DNA of 64,000 bases from Streptomyces sp. SCSIO 75703 (lineage in GTDB: Bacteria; Actinomycetota; Actinomycetes; Streptomycetales; Streptomycetaceae), in the NCBI RefSeq assembly GCF_036607905.1, contig NZ_CP144555.1, positions 806,001 through 870,000 of the forward strand, written 5' to 3'. A program made the position numbers and the translations under genes. The notes under the pieces are model-generated. The model worked only from the letters and a program-made list of their open reading frames with translations. It did no database searches and was not told the origin of the DNA. Shown piece after piece: positions 23,715-32,548 of this stretch. The stretch's first letter is position 1, and every line of letters starts with the position of its first letter.

Positions 23715-25663
23715 CCGGACAGCTCCAGCGTCGGCACGCCGGGCGGGTTCAGGCCGAAGACCTGGGCGTAGAGGGAGAGTTCGGCCTCCAGGGCACGCAC
23801 CATGGTCTCCGCCCGGCGGAAGCCGTGGCCCTCGCCCTCGAAGGCGAGGTAGGCGTGCGGCACCCCGCGGCCCGCCATCCGCTCCAGGAAGCGCTCGCAC
23901 TGCACGGGCGGGCAGATCGCGTCGTCCAGTCCCTGGAGCAGCAGGAACGGGGCGGTGATCCGGTCGGCGTGCTCGGCGGGCGAGCGCTCCGCGTACCGCT
24001 CGGGCACCTCGGCGTAGGGGCCGACCAGCGTCTCCAGGTAGCGGGACTCGAAGTCGTGGGTCTCCCCGCTGCCCCATCCGGCGAGGTCCAGGATCGGGTA
24101 GATCACCGTGCCGCAGGCGTACACGTCGGTGGAGGCCAGCGAGGCCGCCGCGGTCCAGCCGCCCGCGCTGCCCCCGCGTACGGCGAGCCGGTCCCGGTCG
24201 GCCAGCCCCTCGCCGGCGAGGGCGAGGGCGACGGCGGCGCAGTCCTCGACGTCGACGATGCCCCACTGTCCGCGCAGCCGGTTGCGGTAGGCGCGGCCGT
24301 ACCCGGTGGAGCCGCCGTAGTCGACCTCGACGACGCCGATGCCGCGCGAGGTGAAGTAGGCGATCTCCAGGTCGAGGACGAGTGGCGAGCGGTGGGTGGG
24401 CCCGCCGTGCGCCCACACCACGTACGGCGGCAGCTCGCCGGCGGGGCCGGTGCAGCCGGGGTGGTGGGGCGGGTAGAGGTGGGCGTGGATCTCGCGTCCG
24501 CCCGGCCCGGTGAAGGTGCGGGCCTCGGGCCGCGGGTAGTGCGCGGGGTCGACGGCGTCGTGGTGCGGTGCGCCGATCACGCGGGTGCGGCCGGTGCGGG
24601 CGTCCAGTTCGACGACCTCGTAGCCGCGGTGCGGGCCCGCCCCGACGGCGGCGATCCGCTCGCCGTGGGCGGCCAGCGTGGGCGCGAACTCGGTCCAGGG
24701 GCCGGGCGCGTCGACGACCTCGCCGGTCTCCGGGTCGAGGATGCCGAGGGCGGCGGCGCCACGGCCGTGCACGACGGCGATCAGCCCGTTGTCGAGCGGG
24801 GCGAACCAGCGCTGGCCGATCTTCCACAGCGCGTCGGCGAACTCCTCCTCGCGGGGGCACAGCGGTGTCCCGTCGCGGTAGAGGTTCCACCAGCCGGTGC
24901 GGTCGGAGGCGTGGAGCAGTTCCCCGGCGGCGGTCCAGTCGGCCTGGGCGACGGACTCCTCGGGGCCGCCGGCGACAACCCGCGGTTCCCCGAAGACGCC
25001 GTCGGGGCCGATCCCGGCGACGAGCAGTTCGGTGCCGTCCCAGGGCATGCGCGGGTGGTCCCAGGCGATCCAGGCCGCGCGCCGCCCGTCGGGCGAGACG
25101 CGGGCCCCGGTCACGAACCGGTGGCGGTCGTCGGTGAGTTCGCGGACGGCGGCCCGGTCGTCGGCGGCGGAGCCGTCGAGGGGGACGGCGGCCAGGACAC
25201 GGCGCACGTCGCCGGGGCCCTCGCCGGTGAACTCCTCCAGGACGCACCAGACCTCACCGCGTTCCGGACGGGGCTGCGGGTCGGCCCACCGCAGTCCGCC
25301 GCCCACCGGGGAGAGGGGGGTCAGCGGGCGCGGCTCGGTCCCGGGCGACCAGGCGTACAGCCGCTGGTCGTCGAAGTGAACGAAGACCGCCCGCGGCCCG
25401 TCGTCCGCCGTGAAGGCGCCCCAGGCCCGGCCGCCGTACTCGATGACGCGGCTGCGCACGTTCCACGGGGCGGGGAGCACCGCTTCCTCCGTGCCGTCGC
25501 CGCGGCGCCGCACCAGGGTGCGCCGGCCGCCCTCGGCCGGGCGGGGCGCGCTCCACCACACCTCGTCGCCGACGAAGCCGACGTCCTCGGGGCGCCCGTC
25601 GTGCGCGGCGGCGGTCTCCGCGCCGATCGGCGAAGGCCACGATCCGTACGCCAGGGTCTGCAC
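23711..25663 (-). CDS. S9 (prolyl oligopeptidase/acyl-aminoacyl) peptidase
   Basis: 650 residues. An N-terminal beta-propeller (YAWSPGTEPRPLTPLSP and further Trp/Asp-rich blades) and a C-terminal alpha/beta hydrolase with Ser499 in RGGSAGGWTAAASL, Asp in LLQGLDDAICPPVQ and His in FEGEGHGFRRAE. The GGSAGG form and LARAD-like propeller place it near the S9C acyl-aminoacyl peptidases. No signal peptide, so cytosolic. GTG 25661-25663 is the likely start, with GAGGAG 11 nt upstream. Second last gene of the peptidase operon. Confidence 0.92.
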   Translation of the reverse strand: MQTLAYGSWPSPIGAETAAAHDGRPEDVGFVGDEVWWSAPRPAEGGRRTLVRRRGDGTEEAVLPAPWNVRSRVIEYGGRAWGAFTADDGPRAVFVHFDDQRLYAWSPGTEPRPLTPLSPVGGGLRWADPQPRPERGEVWCVLEEFTGEGPGDVRRVLAAVPLDGSAADDRAAVRELTDDRHRFVTGARVSPDGRRAAWIAWDHPRMPWDGTELLVAGIGPDGVFGEPRVVAGGPEESVAQADWTAAGELLHASDRTGWWNLYRDGTPLCPREEEFADALWKIGQRWFAPLDNGLIAVVHGRGAAALGILDPETGEVVDAPGPWTEFAPTLAAHGERIAAVGAGPHRGYEVVELDARTGRTRVIGAPHHDAVDPAHYPRPEARTFTGPGGREIHAHLYPPHHPGCTGPAGELPPYVVWAHGGPTHRSPLVLDLEIAYFTSRGIGVVEVDYGGSTGYGRAYRNRLRGQWGIVDVEDCAAVALALAGEGLADRDRLAVRGGSAGGWTAAASLASTDVYACGTVIYPILDLAGWGSGETHDFESRYLETLVGPYAEVPERYAERSPAEHADRITAPFLLLQGLDDAICPPVQCERFLERMAGRGVPHAYLAFEGEGHGFRRAETMVRALEAELSLYAQVFGLNPPGVPTLELSG

Positions 25664-25680
25664 TGTCCGTCCCACTCCTC

Positions 25681-25716
25681 TCACTCCACCCGCGCGCGTC
25701 ACTGCACCCGCGCGCG
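25681..25716. repeat. 18-bp tandem repeat in front of the S9 gene
   Basis: Two adjacent copies, 25681-25698 and 25699-25716, differing at one base (TCACTC/GCACCCGCGCGCG). It occupies the 97-bp gap between the M20 and S9 genes. Confidence 0.8.
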
Positions 25717-25760
25717 CCGCTCGCCTTCCGCGCGAGCGCTGCCGTCTGCGGTCCCGTGCG

Positions 25761-27131
25761 CTAAGCCGTGCGCAGGAACCGGTCCAGGACGTTGACACCG
25801 AAGTGCAGCGCCTCGACGGGGACGCGTTCGTCGACGCCGTGGAAGAGGGCCTGGTAGTCCAGGCCCTCCGGCAGCCGGAGCGGCGCGAAGCCGTAGCCGG
25901 TGATGCCGAGGCGGGAGAACTGCTTGGCGTCCGTGCCGCCCGACATGCAGTACGGGACGACGTGCCCCTCGGGGGCGAACTCCTCGACGGCGGCGCGCAT
26001 CCGCGCGAAGGTCGGCGAGTCGACCGGCGCGTACAGGGCGGGCTCGCGGTGGTCGAACTCCCAGTCCACGTCGGGGCCGGTGAGCCGGTCCAGGGTCTCG
26101 CGGAACTCGTCCTCGCCGCCGGGCACGAAGCGTCCGTCGACGTGGGCCACCGCCTCGCCGGGGATCACGTTCACCTTGTAACCGGCGTCCAGCATGGTCG
26201 GGTTGGCGCTGTTGCGGACGGTGGCCTCGACCAGGGCGGCGGCGGGGCCGAGCTTGCGCAGCAGGACGTCCACCTCGGCCGGGTCGGCGCCGACGCCGTC
26301 GGGGCCGGTCTCGATGCCGTACAGGGCGGCCAGTTCCTCCAGAGCGGCCCGCACGGTCGGGGTCAGCCGCAGTGGCCAGGAGTGGTCGCCAATGCGGGTG
26401 ATGGCCGCCGCGAGCCGGGTGACCGCGTTCTCGCGGTTCACCTTGGAGCCGTGCCCGGCCCGGCCGCGGGCGGTGAGCCGGAGCCAGCCGGTGCCGCGCT
26501 CGCCCGCCGCGATCGGGTAGATCTGGCGGCCCGCGCCGTCGTGGAAGGTGAAGGCGCCGGACTCGCTGACCCCCTCGGTGCAGCCCTCGAACAGCCCGGC
26601 GTGCCGGTCCGCGAGGAAGCCGGAGCCGTCCTCGGCGCTGGCCTCCTCGTCGGCGGTGAAGGCGATCACGATGTCCCGGCGAGGCCGCACGCCGTGCCGG
26701 GCCCAGGCCCGTACGACGGAGAGGATCATGGCGTCCATGTTCTTCATGTCGACCGCGCCGCGCCCCCAGACGACGCCGTCGCGGATCTCCCCGGAGAAGG
26801 GGTGCACGCTCCAGTCGGCCGGTTCGGCGGGCACCACGTCGAGGTGACCGTGGAGCAGCAGCGCGTCGGCGCCGGGGTCGGTGCCCTCGATGCGGGCGAC
26901 GACGTTGGTGCGGCCCTCGGTGCGCTCCAGCAGGGTCGGTTCGATCCCGGCCTCGGCGAGCCGTGCGGCGGCGTACTCGGCGGCGGGCCGTTCGCGGCAG
27001 TCGCCGCCGCCCCGGTTGGTGGTGTCGATGCGGATCAGGTCGGAGGTGAAGCGGACCACCTCGTCGAGCGCCCGCGCGTCCGGTGCCGGGCCTGCGGGGG
27101 TCGTCGGGGTCGGCGTCTGCTGCTCAGCCAT
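25761..27131 (-). CDS. M20 family metallopeptidase/deacylase
   Basis: 456 residues, cytosolic. Metal-ligand motifs of M20: LLHGHLDVVPAEPADW (first His and Asp), WGRGAVDMKNMDA (bridging Asp), FTADEEASAEDGSGF (catalytic Glu-Glu), and GGTDAKQFSR (C-terminal). An inserted dimerisation domain lies around residues 200-330. Substrates in this group include dipeptides and N-acyl amino acids; DapE/ArgE activity cannot be excluded. ATG 27131 has GGAGG 5 nt upstream and overlaps the M55 gene by 8 nt, so the two are co-translated. Confidence 0.9.
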   Translation of the reverse strand: MAEQQTPTPTTPAGPAPDARALDEVVRFTSDLIRIDTTNRGGGDCRERPAAEYAAARLAEAGIEPTLLERTEGRTNVVARIEGTDPGADALLLHGHLDVVPAEPADWSVHPFSGEIRDGVVWGRGAVDMKNMDAMILSVVRAWARHGVRPRRDIVIAFTADEEASAEDGSGFLADRHAGLFEGCTEGVSESGAFTFHDGAGRQIYPIAAGERGTGWLRLTARGRAGHGSKVNRENAVTRLAAAITRIGDHSWPLRLTPTVRAALEELAALYGIETGPDGVGADPAEVDVLLRKLGPAAALVEATVRNSANPTMLDAGYKVNVIPGEAVAHVDGRFVPGGEDEFRETLDRLTGPDVDWEFDHREPALYAPVDSPTFARMRAAVEEFAPEGHVVPYCMSGGTDAKQFSRLGITGYGFAPLRLPEGLDYQALFHGVDERVPVEALHFGVNVLDRFLRTA

Positions 27132-27957
27132 ACTGCTCCTCCACGGCGGCCGAGGCGATCGTGGTGACCGCCTTGAAGGTCCGGATGGCCTCGAACATGG
27201 TCTCGTGGGTGTACGCGACGCGGCGCTCCCCGCTGCGAGCCACGCCGGGCACGACGGTCGAGGCCGCCGCCAGGTGCTCCGCGTCGAACTCGACCTCCAC
27301 GGTGAACGGCCCGCCGGCCACCGGCTCCCGCCGCCCGGCCAGGGCGGTCGCCCGTGCGGCCGCCTCGCGGATGTCGGCGGCGGTCCGGGCCGGGGTACGG
27401 CACACGGCGGCGTAGCGCGAGACGTGGTCCTTGACGGCGACCTTCATCGCCTCGGGCGCGTAGCCGAGCGCGTCCTCGCAGGCCACGTCGTCGCCGGTGA
27501 CCAGCACGACGGGCACCCCGTACTCGGCGACGACGTGCGCGTTGAGCAGGCCCTCGCTGGCGCGGACGCCGTTGAGCCAGACGCCGGTGATCTGGTTGGC
27601 GAGGTAGGTGTGGGCGAGGACGCCCTCCATGCCGGCGCCGCCGTGGTAGCCGATGAAGGCGATGCCGTCCACGTCGCCGTGTTGCACGCCCTCCACCATG
27701 GACAGCTCCTTGTGCCGTCCGGTGAGCATCTGCACCCGCTCGTCGAGCCGCTCCAGCAGCAGGTTGCGCATGGACCAGTGGGCCTCGTTCACGAGGACCT
27801 CGTCGGCGCCGCCGTCGAGGAAGCCGAGCGCGGCGGCGTTGACGTCCGAGGTGAACATCGGACGGCACCGTTCCCACTGCGGCGTCCCGGGCAGCACGTC
27901 GGCCGGCCAGGTGACACCGGTGGCGCCCTCCATGTCGGCGCTGATGAGGATCTTCAT
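27124..27957 (-). CDS. dppA: M55 D-aminopeptidase (DppA-like)
   Basis: 277 residues. Zinc-binding residues line up with B. subtilis DppA: Asp8 and Glu10 in ISADMEGATG, His60 in NEAHWSMRN, His105 in IGYHGG, and Glu135 in ASEGLLN. The family cleaves N-terminal D-amino acids from peptides such as D-Ala-D-Ala and forms decamers. First gene of the operon M55-M20-S9-S66. ATG 27955-27957 has no ribosome-binding site; a TAACGT -10 lies 8 nt upstream, so the message is probably leaderless. Confidence 0.92.
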   Translation of the reverse strand: MKILISADMEGATGVTWPADVLPGTPQWERCRPMFTSDVNAAALGFLDGGADEVLVNEAHWSMRNLLLERLDERVQMLTGRHKELSMVEGVQHGDVDGIAFIGYHGGAGMEGVLAHTYLANQITGVWLNGVRASEGLLNAHVVAEYGVPVVLVTGDDVACEDALGYAPEAMKVAVKDHVSRYAAVCRTPARTAADIREAAARATALAGRREPVAGGPFTVEVEFDAEHLAAASTVVPGVARSGERRVAYTHETMFEAIRTFKAVTTIASAAVEEQYG

Positions 27958-28353
27958 GATGCGCCACGTTACGCCCCGGTGCAAGGGCCTGCCAGGAGCG
28001 CCCCCGCCCCCGTTCCCGGGCGGCCCGCCGCCCGGCCCCCGCACGCCCCCGCACGAAGGAACGGGAGGTCAGGGAAGCCGTCCCCCGACTCCTGATCACG
28101 GGAACAGCGCGTATCCGCCGGACGATCGGCCGTGTGTGATCACGCGCCGAAACGGGACCTCACGCCGGAAGGACGTCGATCCGGCCTGTCGATCCGGCCC
28201 GTTCCACCGGAGGCGCATCGGTGTCCGGGGCCGCCTGCGCCGGCATCCCGGACGGCGGCCGGTACGGGGAGCGGTGCGCCCGCGGGGCGCCTCGGGCGAC
28301 GGTTCCCGCTGCTAGCTTGCTCCCGACACATCGTCCCGAGTGAGGAATGGCCC
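27958..28353. other. Divergent gap between dppA and ATP-grasp genes
   Basis: The 396-bp region carries the dppA -10 (complement of 27966-27971), a TAGCTT -10 candidate at 28315-28320 for the plus-strand gene, and two copies of TGATCACG (28093-28100 and 28137-28144) 44 bp apart whose core TGATCA is palindromic. No coding region is supported. Confidence 0.45.
27966..27971 (-). promoter_or_regulatory. -10 box for a leaderless dppA transcript
   Basis: TAACGT on the minus strand (complement of 27966-27971), 8 nt before ATG 27957; no Shine-Dalgarno. Confidence 0.5.
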
Positions 28354-29283
28354 ATGCCGGATGCCAGGGTCGCGCTGGTCACCACCGGGCCACGCCCGGA
28401 AATCGCCACGGATCACGATCTGCCGCCGCTCCTGGCGGCCCTGCACGAGACCGGCGTCGCCGCGGAGTCCGCCGCATGGGACGACCCCGACGTGAACTGG
28501 GCCGGCTTCGACCTGGTGCTGATCCGCTCCACCTGGGACTACACCTGGCGCAGGGAGGCGTTCCTCGACTGGGCGGAGCGGTGCGCCCGGATGACGACGC
28601 TGCTCAACCCGCCGCCGGTGGTGCGCTGGAGCTCCGACAAGTTCTACCTCGCCCGGCTCGCGGAGGCCGGGGTCCCGGCCGTCCGCACCCGCTACCTGGC
28701 CCCCGGCGCCGCCGTGGAGCCCGCCGCCGTGCTGCCGGCCGACCACGAGTACGTGATCAAACCGGCGGTGGGCGCCGGCGCCCGGTACGCGGCGCGCTAC
28801 CGGGCGGGCGACCGGGACACCGCCCTACGGCACATCGGCCACATGCACGCCGAGGGCGTCACGGCCATGGTGCAGCCGTACATGGCGCGGATCGAGACCG
28901 GCGGCGAACGGGCCCTGGTCTTCCTCGGCGGCACCTTCCTGCACGCCGTGCGCAAGAAGGCGGTCCTCGGCACCGGCGTGCCCTTCGACCACCGCAAGGT
29001 CGCCCACCCCAGCCTCGAACCGTGGGTGCCCACGGCGCGCGAGCGCGAGGTGGCCGAGCGCGCCCTCGCGGTGGTCCCCCACGCCGAGGACGTGTTCTAC
29101 GCCCGGGTCGACCTGGTCGACGACGACGCGGGCCGGCCGGTGGTGATGGAACTGGAGCTGATCGAGCCCAACCTCTTCCTGTTCGTGCGGCCCGCCTCCC
29201 TGCCGGTGGTCGCGCAGGCCGTCGCCGCACGGGCGCGGGACGCCCGCCGCGCGCCCGGACAGCCGGTCGCCGGGCACATCTGA
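28354..29283 (+). CDS. ATP-grasp domain protein
   Basis: 309 residues. ATP-grasp features: YVIKPAVGAGARYAARY (nucleotide lysine and glycine loop), VMVQP-like AMVQPYMARIETGGERALVFLGG, FYARVDLVDDDAGRPVVMELELIEPNLFL (metal-binding Glu/Asn). The N-terminal half resembles RimK/cycloserine-ligase-type proteins: WDDPDVNWAGFDLVLIRSTWDYTWR. It probably forms an amide or ester bond using an acyl-phosphate, but the substrates are unknown. ATG 28354 has GAGGA upstream. Stands alone, convergent with the MFS gene. Confidence 0.85.
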   Translation: MPDARVALVTTGPRPEIATDHDLPPLLAALHETGVAAESAAWDDPDVNWAGFDLVLIRSTWDYTWRREAFLDWAERCARMTTLLNPPPVVRWSSDKFYLARLAEAGVPAVRTRYLAPGAAVEPAAVLPADHEYVIKPAVGAGARYAARYRAGDRDTALRHIGHMHAEGVTAMVQPYMARIETGGERALVFLGGTFLHAVRKKAVLGTGVPFDHRKVAHPSLEPWVPTAREREVAERALAVVPHAEDVFYARVDLVDDDAGRPVVMELELIEPNLFLFVRPASLPVVAQAVAARARDARRAPGQPVAGHI

Positions 29284-29334
29284 CCGGCGGCCGGGACGGG
29301 TGGTGGCGCACATGGCGGGCGGGGCGCCGGGGCG

Positions 29335-31752
29335 TCAGTCCTCGTGGCCGAGCTGGAGGTCGCGTTCGGTACGGCCGCCGCCGGCCACCTGGAGCACGGT
29401 CGCCACCGGCGGATAGCCGGCGGCGATGACGGTGTACTCGCCGGACGACAGGTCGATGAAGCGGAAGGTGCCGTCGGGCCCGGTGGTCAGCGTGTCCACC
29501 ACGTTCCCGGCGGCGTCGAGCAGCGTCACGCGGGCGTCCTCCACGGCCCGGCCGCCGTTCGCCCGTACCGTGCCGCGCAGCACCGCGCCGCCGGCCAGCT
29601 CCACGTCCTGGCGGGTCTCGCGGGCGGCCTGGACGCTGACCGGCAGGGCGGCGGGGCGGAAGGCGGGGGCGCTGGCGGCGAGGGTGTACTCGCCGGCCAC
29701 CAGCTCGGTGATGACGTACCCGCCCTCCCGGCCGCTGCGGGTGGTGGCCACGACCTCGCCGTGCACGTTGGTGAGGGTGACGGTCGCGTCCCGCACGGGG
29801 CTGCCGTCGGCGGTGAGCACGCTGCCGGCCAGGCGGCCCGCGCCGCCGAGGACCACGTCCAGCTCGACCGGGCGCTCGCCGACGGTGACCGACACGGCCT
29901 GCGGCTGGTGCCCGCCGGCGGCCGCGATCAGGACGTAGGAGCCGGAGCCGGGCGTGGACAGCGCGTACCGTCCGTCGTCCCCGCTGGCGCCCCGGCCGAT
30001 CTGCTGCCCGCCGACGTCGATGAGGGTGAGCGCCGCCCGCGGTACGACGGTGCCGTCCGGGTGCTGCACCGTGCCGCAGACCGGGATGCCGGCCGCGTAG
30101 GGCGAACGGGCCTGCGGGACCTGTGCGGTGGCGTGCCGCGGGGTCTCCGGCGCGGAGACGGGGGCGTTGTGGGACACCAGGGGTTTCTCCTTGAGGAAGA
30201 AGGCGATGATCAGGCCGGCGACGAGCACCGGCACCAGGTACAGGAAGATGCGCGGCATCGCCTCGGCGTAGGCGGCGACGTAGGCGTCGCGCAGCGCGGG
30301 CGGCAGGCCGTGCACGAGTTGGGGGGTGACCGACTCGGCGCCGGGTCCGGCCTCCGCGCCGGCGGGCAGCCGGCCGGCGAGGGCGTCGGTGAGCCGGTTG
30401 GCGAAGAGGGTGCCGAAGACGGCGGCGCCGACGCTGCCGCCGATCTGCCGGAAGTAGTTGTTGGCGCTGGTGGCGGTGCCCAGGTCGGCGGGGCGCACGG
30501 AGTTCTGCACGGCGAGGACCAGGACCGGCATCACCATGCCGATGCCGGCGCCGAGGACGGCCATCCAGAGGCTGTAGTGCAGCCGGGGCGTGTCGGCGTC
30601 GAGCAGCGAGAGCAGCCACATGCCGACGGCGGAGAGCAGGCCGCCGAGGACCGGGTAGACCTTGTACCGCCCGGTGCGGCTGATGAGCTGGCCGGAGACG
30701 ATCGAGGCGCCGACGATGCCGCCCATCATGGGGAGCATGAGCAGGCCGGAGGCGGTGGCGGAGGCGCCGTCGACCATCTGGAGGAAGGTCGGCAGATAGC
30801 TGGCGGCGCCGAACAGGGCGACGCCGACGACGAGTCCGATCAGCCCGGTGACGTTGAAGACGGAGTCGCGGAAGAGCCGGAGCGGGATCAGCGGTTCGGG
30901 GGCGAAGTGCTCGGCGACCAGGAAGAGCACGGTGGAGACGGCGGCCCCGGCGGCGAGGCCGAGGATGACCTCGGAGTCCCAGGCGTACTCGGTGCCGCCC
31001 CAGCTCGTCAGCAGCACCAGGCAGGTGGAGGCGGCGGCGAGCAGGAGGGCGCCGACCACGTCGAGGCGGGCCCGGGTGCGGGGCCGGGGCAGTTTCAGGA
31101 CGACGGCGACGACCGCGAGGGTGACCAGGCCGAAGGGGACGTTGATGTAGAAGCACCAGCGCCAGGAGAGGTGGTCGGTGAAGTAGCCGCCGAGGAGCGG
31201 CCCGGCCACCGAGGCGAGGCCGAAGGCGGCGCCGATGAGGCCCATGTACCGGCCGCGTTCCCGGGGCGGCACGATGTCCGCGATGATCGCCTGGACGCCG
31301 ATCATCAGCCCGCCCGCGCCGACGCCCTGCACCGCGCGGAAGGCGATGAGCTGGTCCATCGTCTGCGCGCGCCCGGCCAGTGCCGAGCCGACGATGAAGA
31401 CGACGATGGCGAACTGGAAGACGCCCTTGCGGCCGAAGAGGTCGCCGAGCTTGCCGTAGACCGGCAGGCCGATGGTGGCGGTGAGCAGGTAGGCGGTGAT
31501 CGCCCAGGACATCTTGTCGAGGCCGTGCAGCTCGCCGACGATCTTCGGCAGGGCGGTGGCGACGATCATCTGCTCCAGCGCCGCGAGGAGCAGCGCGAGC
31601 ATGAGCCCGAGGAAGACCAGCCGGACCCGGCGCGGGCTCAGTTCCGCGCCGGGCTCCGGCGCGGGTGCGGACGGCCCCCGGGGCGGGTCCGCGTCCGGGG
31701 TGTCCGGGGGCGCGGAGACCGGCTCGTCCTGCACCAGAGTGATCCCGCCCAC
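29335..31752 (-). CDS. DHA2 (EmrB/QacA-type) MFS exporter with C-terminal Ig-like repeats
   Basis: 805 residues. Residues about 45-530 are a 14-helix DHA2 transporter ([78 protein letters not shown]). After the last helix ([19 protein letters not shown]) come three carboxypeptidase-regulatory-like repeats of about 80 residues, each of the form ...GTVxxxDGxxVxxAxVTLxDxxGxxV...DGxYxxxxLxxGxYTVxAxxxG. Topology places the tail in the cytosol, which is unusual for this extracellular-type module. Likely proton-driven efflux of drug-like compounds. GTG 31750-31752 follows GAGGGGAG. Confidence 0.9.
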   Translation of the reverse strand: MGGITLVQDEPVSAPPDTPDADPPRGPSAPAPEPGAELSPRRVRLVFLGLMLALLLAALEQMIVATALPKIVGELHGLDKMSWAITAYLLTATIGLPVYGKLGDLFGRKGVFQFAIVVFIVGSALAGRAQTMDQLIAFRAVQGVGAGGLMIGVQAIIADIVPPRERGRYMGLIGAAFGLASVAGPLLGGYFTDHLSWRWCFYINVPFGLVTLAVVAVVLKLPRPRTRARLDVVGALLLAAASTCLVLLTSWGGTEYAWDSEVILGLAAGAAVSTVLFLVAEHFAPEPLIPLRLFRDSVFNVTGLIGLVVGVALFGAASYLPTFLQMVDGASATASGLLMLPMMGGIVGASIVSGQLISRTGRYKVYPVLGGLLSAVGMWLLSLLDADTPRLHYSLWMAVLGAGIGMVMPVLVLAVQNSVRPADLGTATSANNYFRQIGGSVGAAVFGTLFANRLTDALAGRLPAGAEAGPGAESVTPQLVHGLPPALRDAYVAAYAEAMPRIFLYLVPVLVAGLIIAFFLKEKPLVSHNAPVSAPETPRHATAQVPQARSPYAAGIPVCGTVQHPDGTVVPRAALTLIDVGGQQIGRGASGDDGRYALSTPGSGSYVLIAAAGGHQPQAVSVTVGERPVELDVVLGGAGRLAGSVLTADGSPVRDATVTLTNVHGEVVATTRSGREGGYVITELVAGEYTLAASAPAFRPAALPVSVQAARETRQDVELAGGAVLRGTVRANGGRAVEDARVTLLDAAGNVVDTLTTGPDGTFRFIDLSSGEYTVIAAGYPPVATVLQVAGGGRTERDLQLGHED

Positions 31753-31906
31753 GTATCGCTCCCCTCGTCGCGCCTGCGCACTTCTGCCGCCTGCGGCGAC
31801 AACTGCGAGCGAGTGCGACAAGTTACGGTGCGGGACGTGAACACCTGAGGATCACTCGAACCGGTGAGGGCGGCGGGCCAACGCGCCCCGGGTCACGGCC
31901 TCTTGA

Positions 31907-32353
31907 CTACTTCTTCTCGACCTCGGCGGCCAGCTTGGCGAGCATCGCGTCGTAGATCCGGCCGAGGCCCTTGGGGGCGAAGGTCCGCTCGAAGAAGCCG
32001 CCGATGCCGCCGGCGCCCTGCCAGGTGGTGGTGACGACGACCCGGGAGGAGCCCTCGCCGGCCGGCGTGACCCGCCAGACGGTGACCATGGAGGAGTTGC
32101 GGTCCTTCTCGACCAGTTCGCCGTCGGTCGGCTCGGTGACCTCCAGCAGGCAGTCGCGGACGCGCTTGCTGGTGGCCTGGAGCTTCCAGTGGACGAGGGT
32201 GCCCTCCCCGTCGCCGCCCTCGCGGACCTCGTACTCGCTGAAGTGCTCGGGCAGCAGCTTCGCGCGCGTGCCGGCGTAGTCGGCGAGGGTGTCGAACACC
32301 GTCTCCGCGTCCGCCGCCACGATCCGCTCCGTCGTCGCCTCGACCTGCGCCAT
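31907..32353 (-). CDS. SRPBCC family protein
   Basis: 148 residues, a single START/Bet v1-like fold: VEATTERIVAADAETVFDTLADYAGT, HFSEYEVREGGDGEGTLVHWKL, VVVTTTWQGAGGIGGFFERTFAP. Such proteins bind lipids or hydrophobic ligands; the ligand is unknown. ATG 32351-32353 has GGAGG 5 nt upstream. The MFS gene begins 154 bp downstream on the same strand, so they may be co-transcribed. It is divergent from the radical SAM gene. Confidence 0.88.
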   Translation of the reverse strand: MAQVEATTERIVAADAETVFDTLADYAGTRAKLLPEHFSEYEVREGGDGEGTLVHWKLQATSKRVRDCLLEVTEPTDGELVEKDRNSSMVTVWRVTPAGEGSSRVVVTTTWQGAGGIGGFFERTFAPKGLGRIYDAMLAKLAAEVEKK

Positions 32354-32502
32354 CGGGTTCCTCCAGGGCCTGTTTCTCGGGGTCGGGGCAAGCCAACCAC
32401 CCCGCTGCCCGGCCTCCAAATCGGGGGGCGCGCGGCGGGCGGACCGGGTGCCCCGGGGGCCGTCGGGCGCGCGGGCCGGGGGACACGCGCGCACGATCAT
32501 GG

Positions 32503-32514
32503 GAACAGATGTTC
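32503..32514. promoter_or_regulatory. SOS box (LexA operator)
   Basis: GAACAGATGTTC, a perfect match to the actinobacterial LexA consensus GAAC-N4-GTTC, 34 bp before the radical SAM start codon. Because it lies in a divergent region it could also affect the SRPBCC gene. Confidence 0.75.
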
Positions 32515-32548
32515 TATTGTGGCGCGCAGTGCTACCGAGGAGGCGCCG

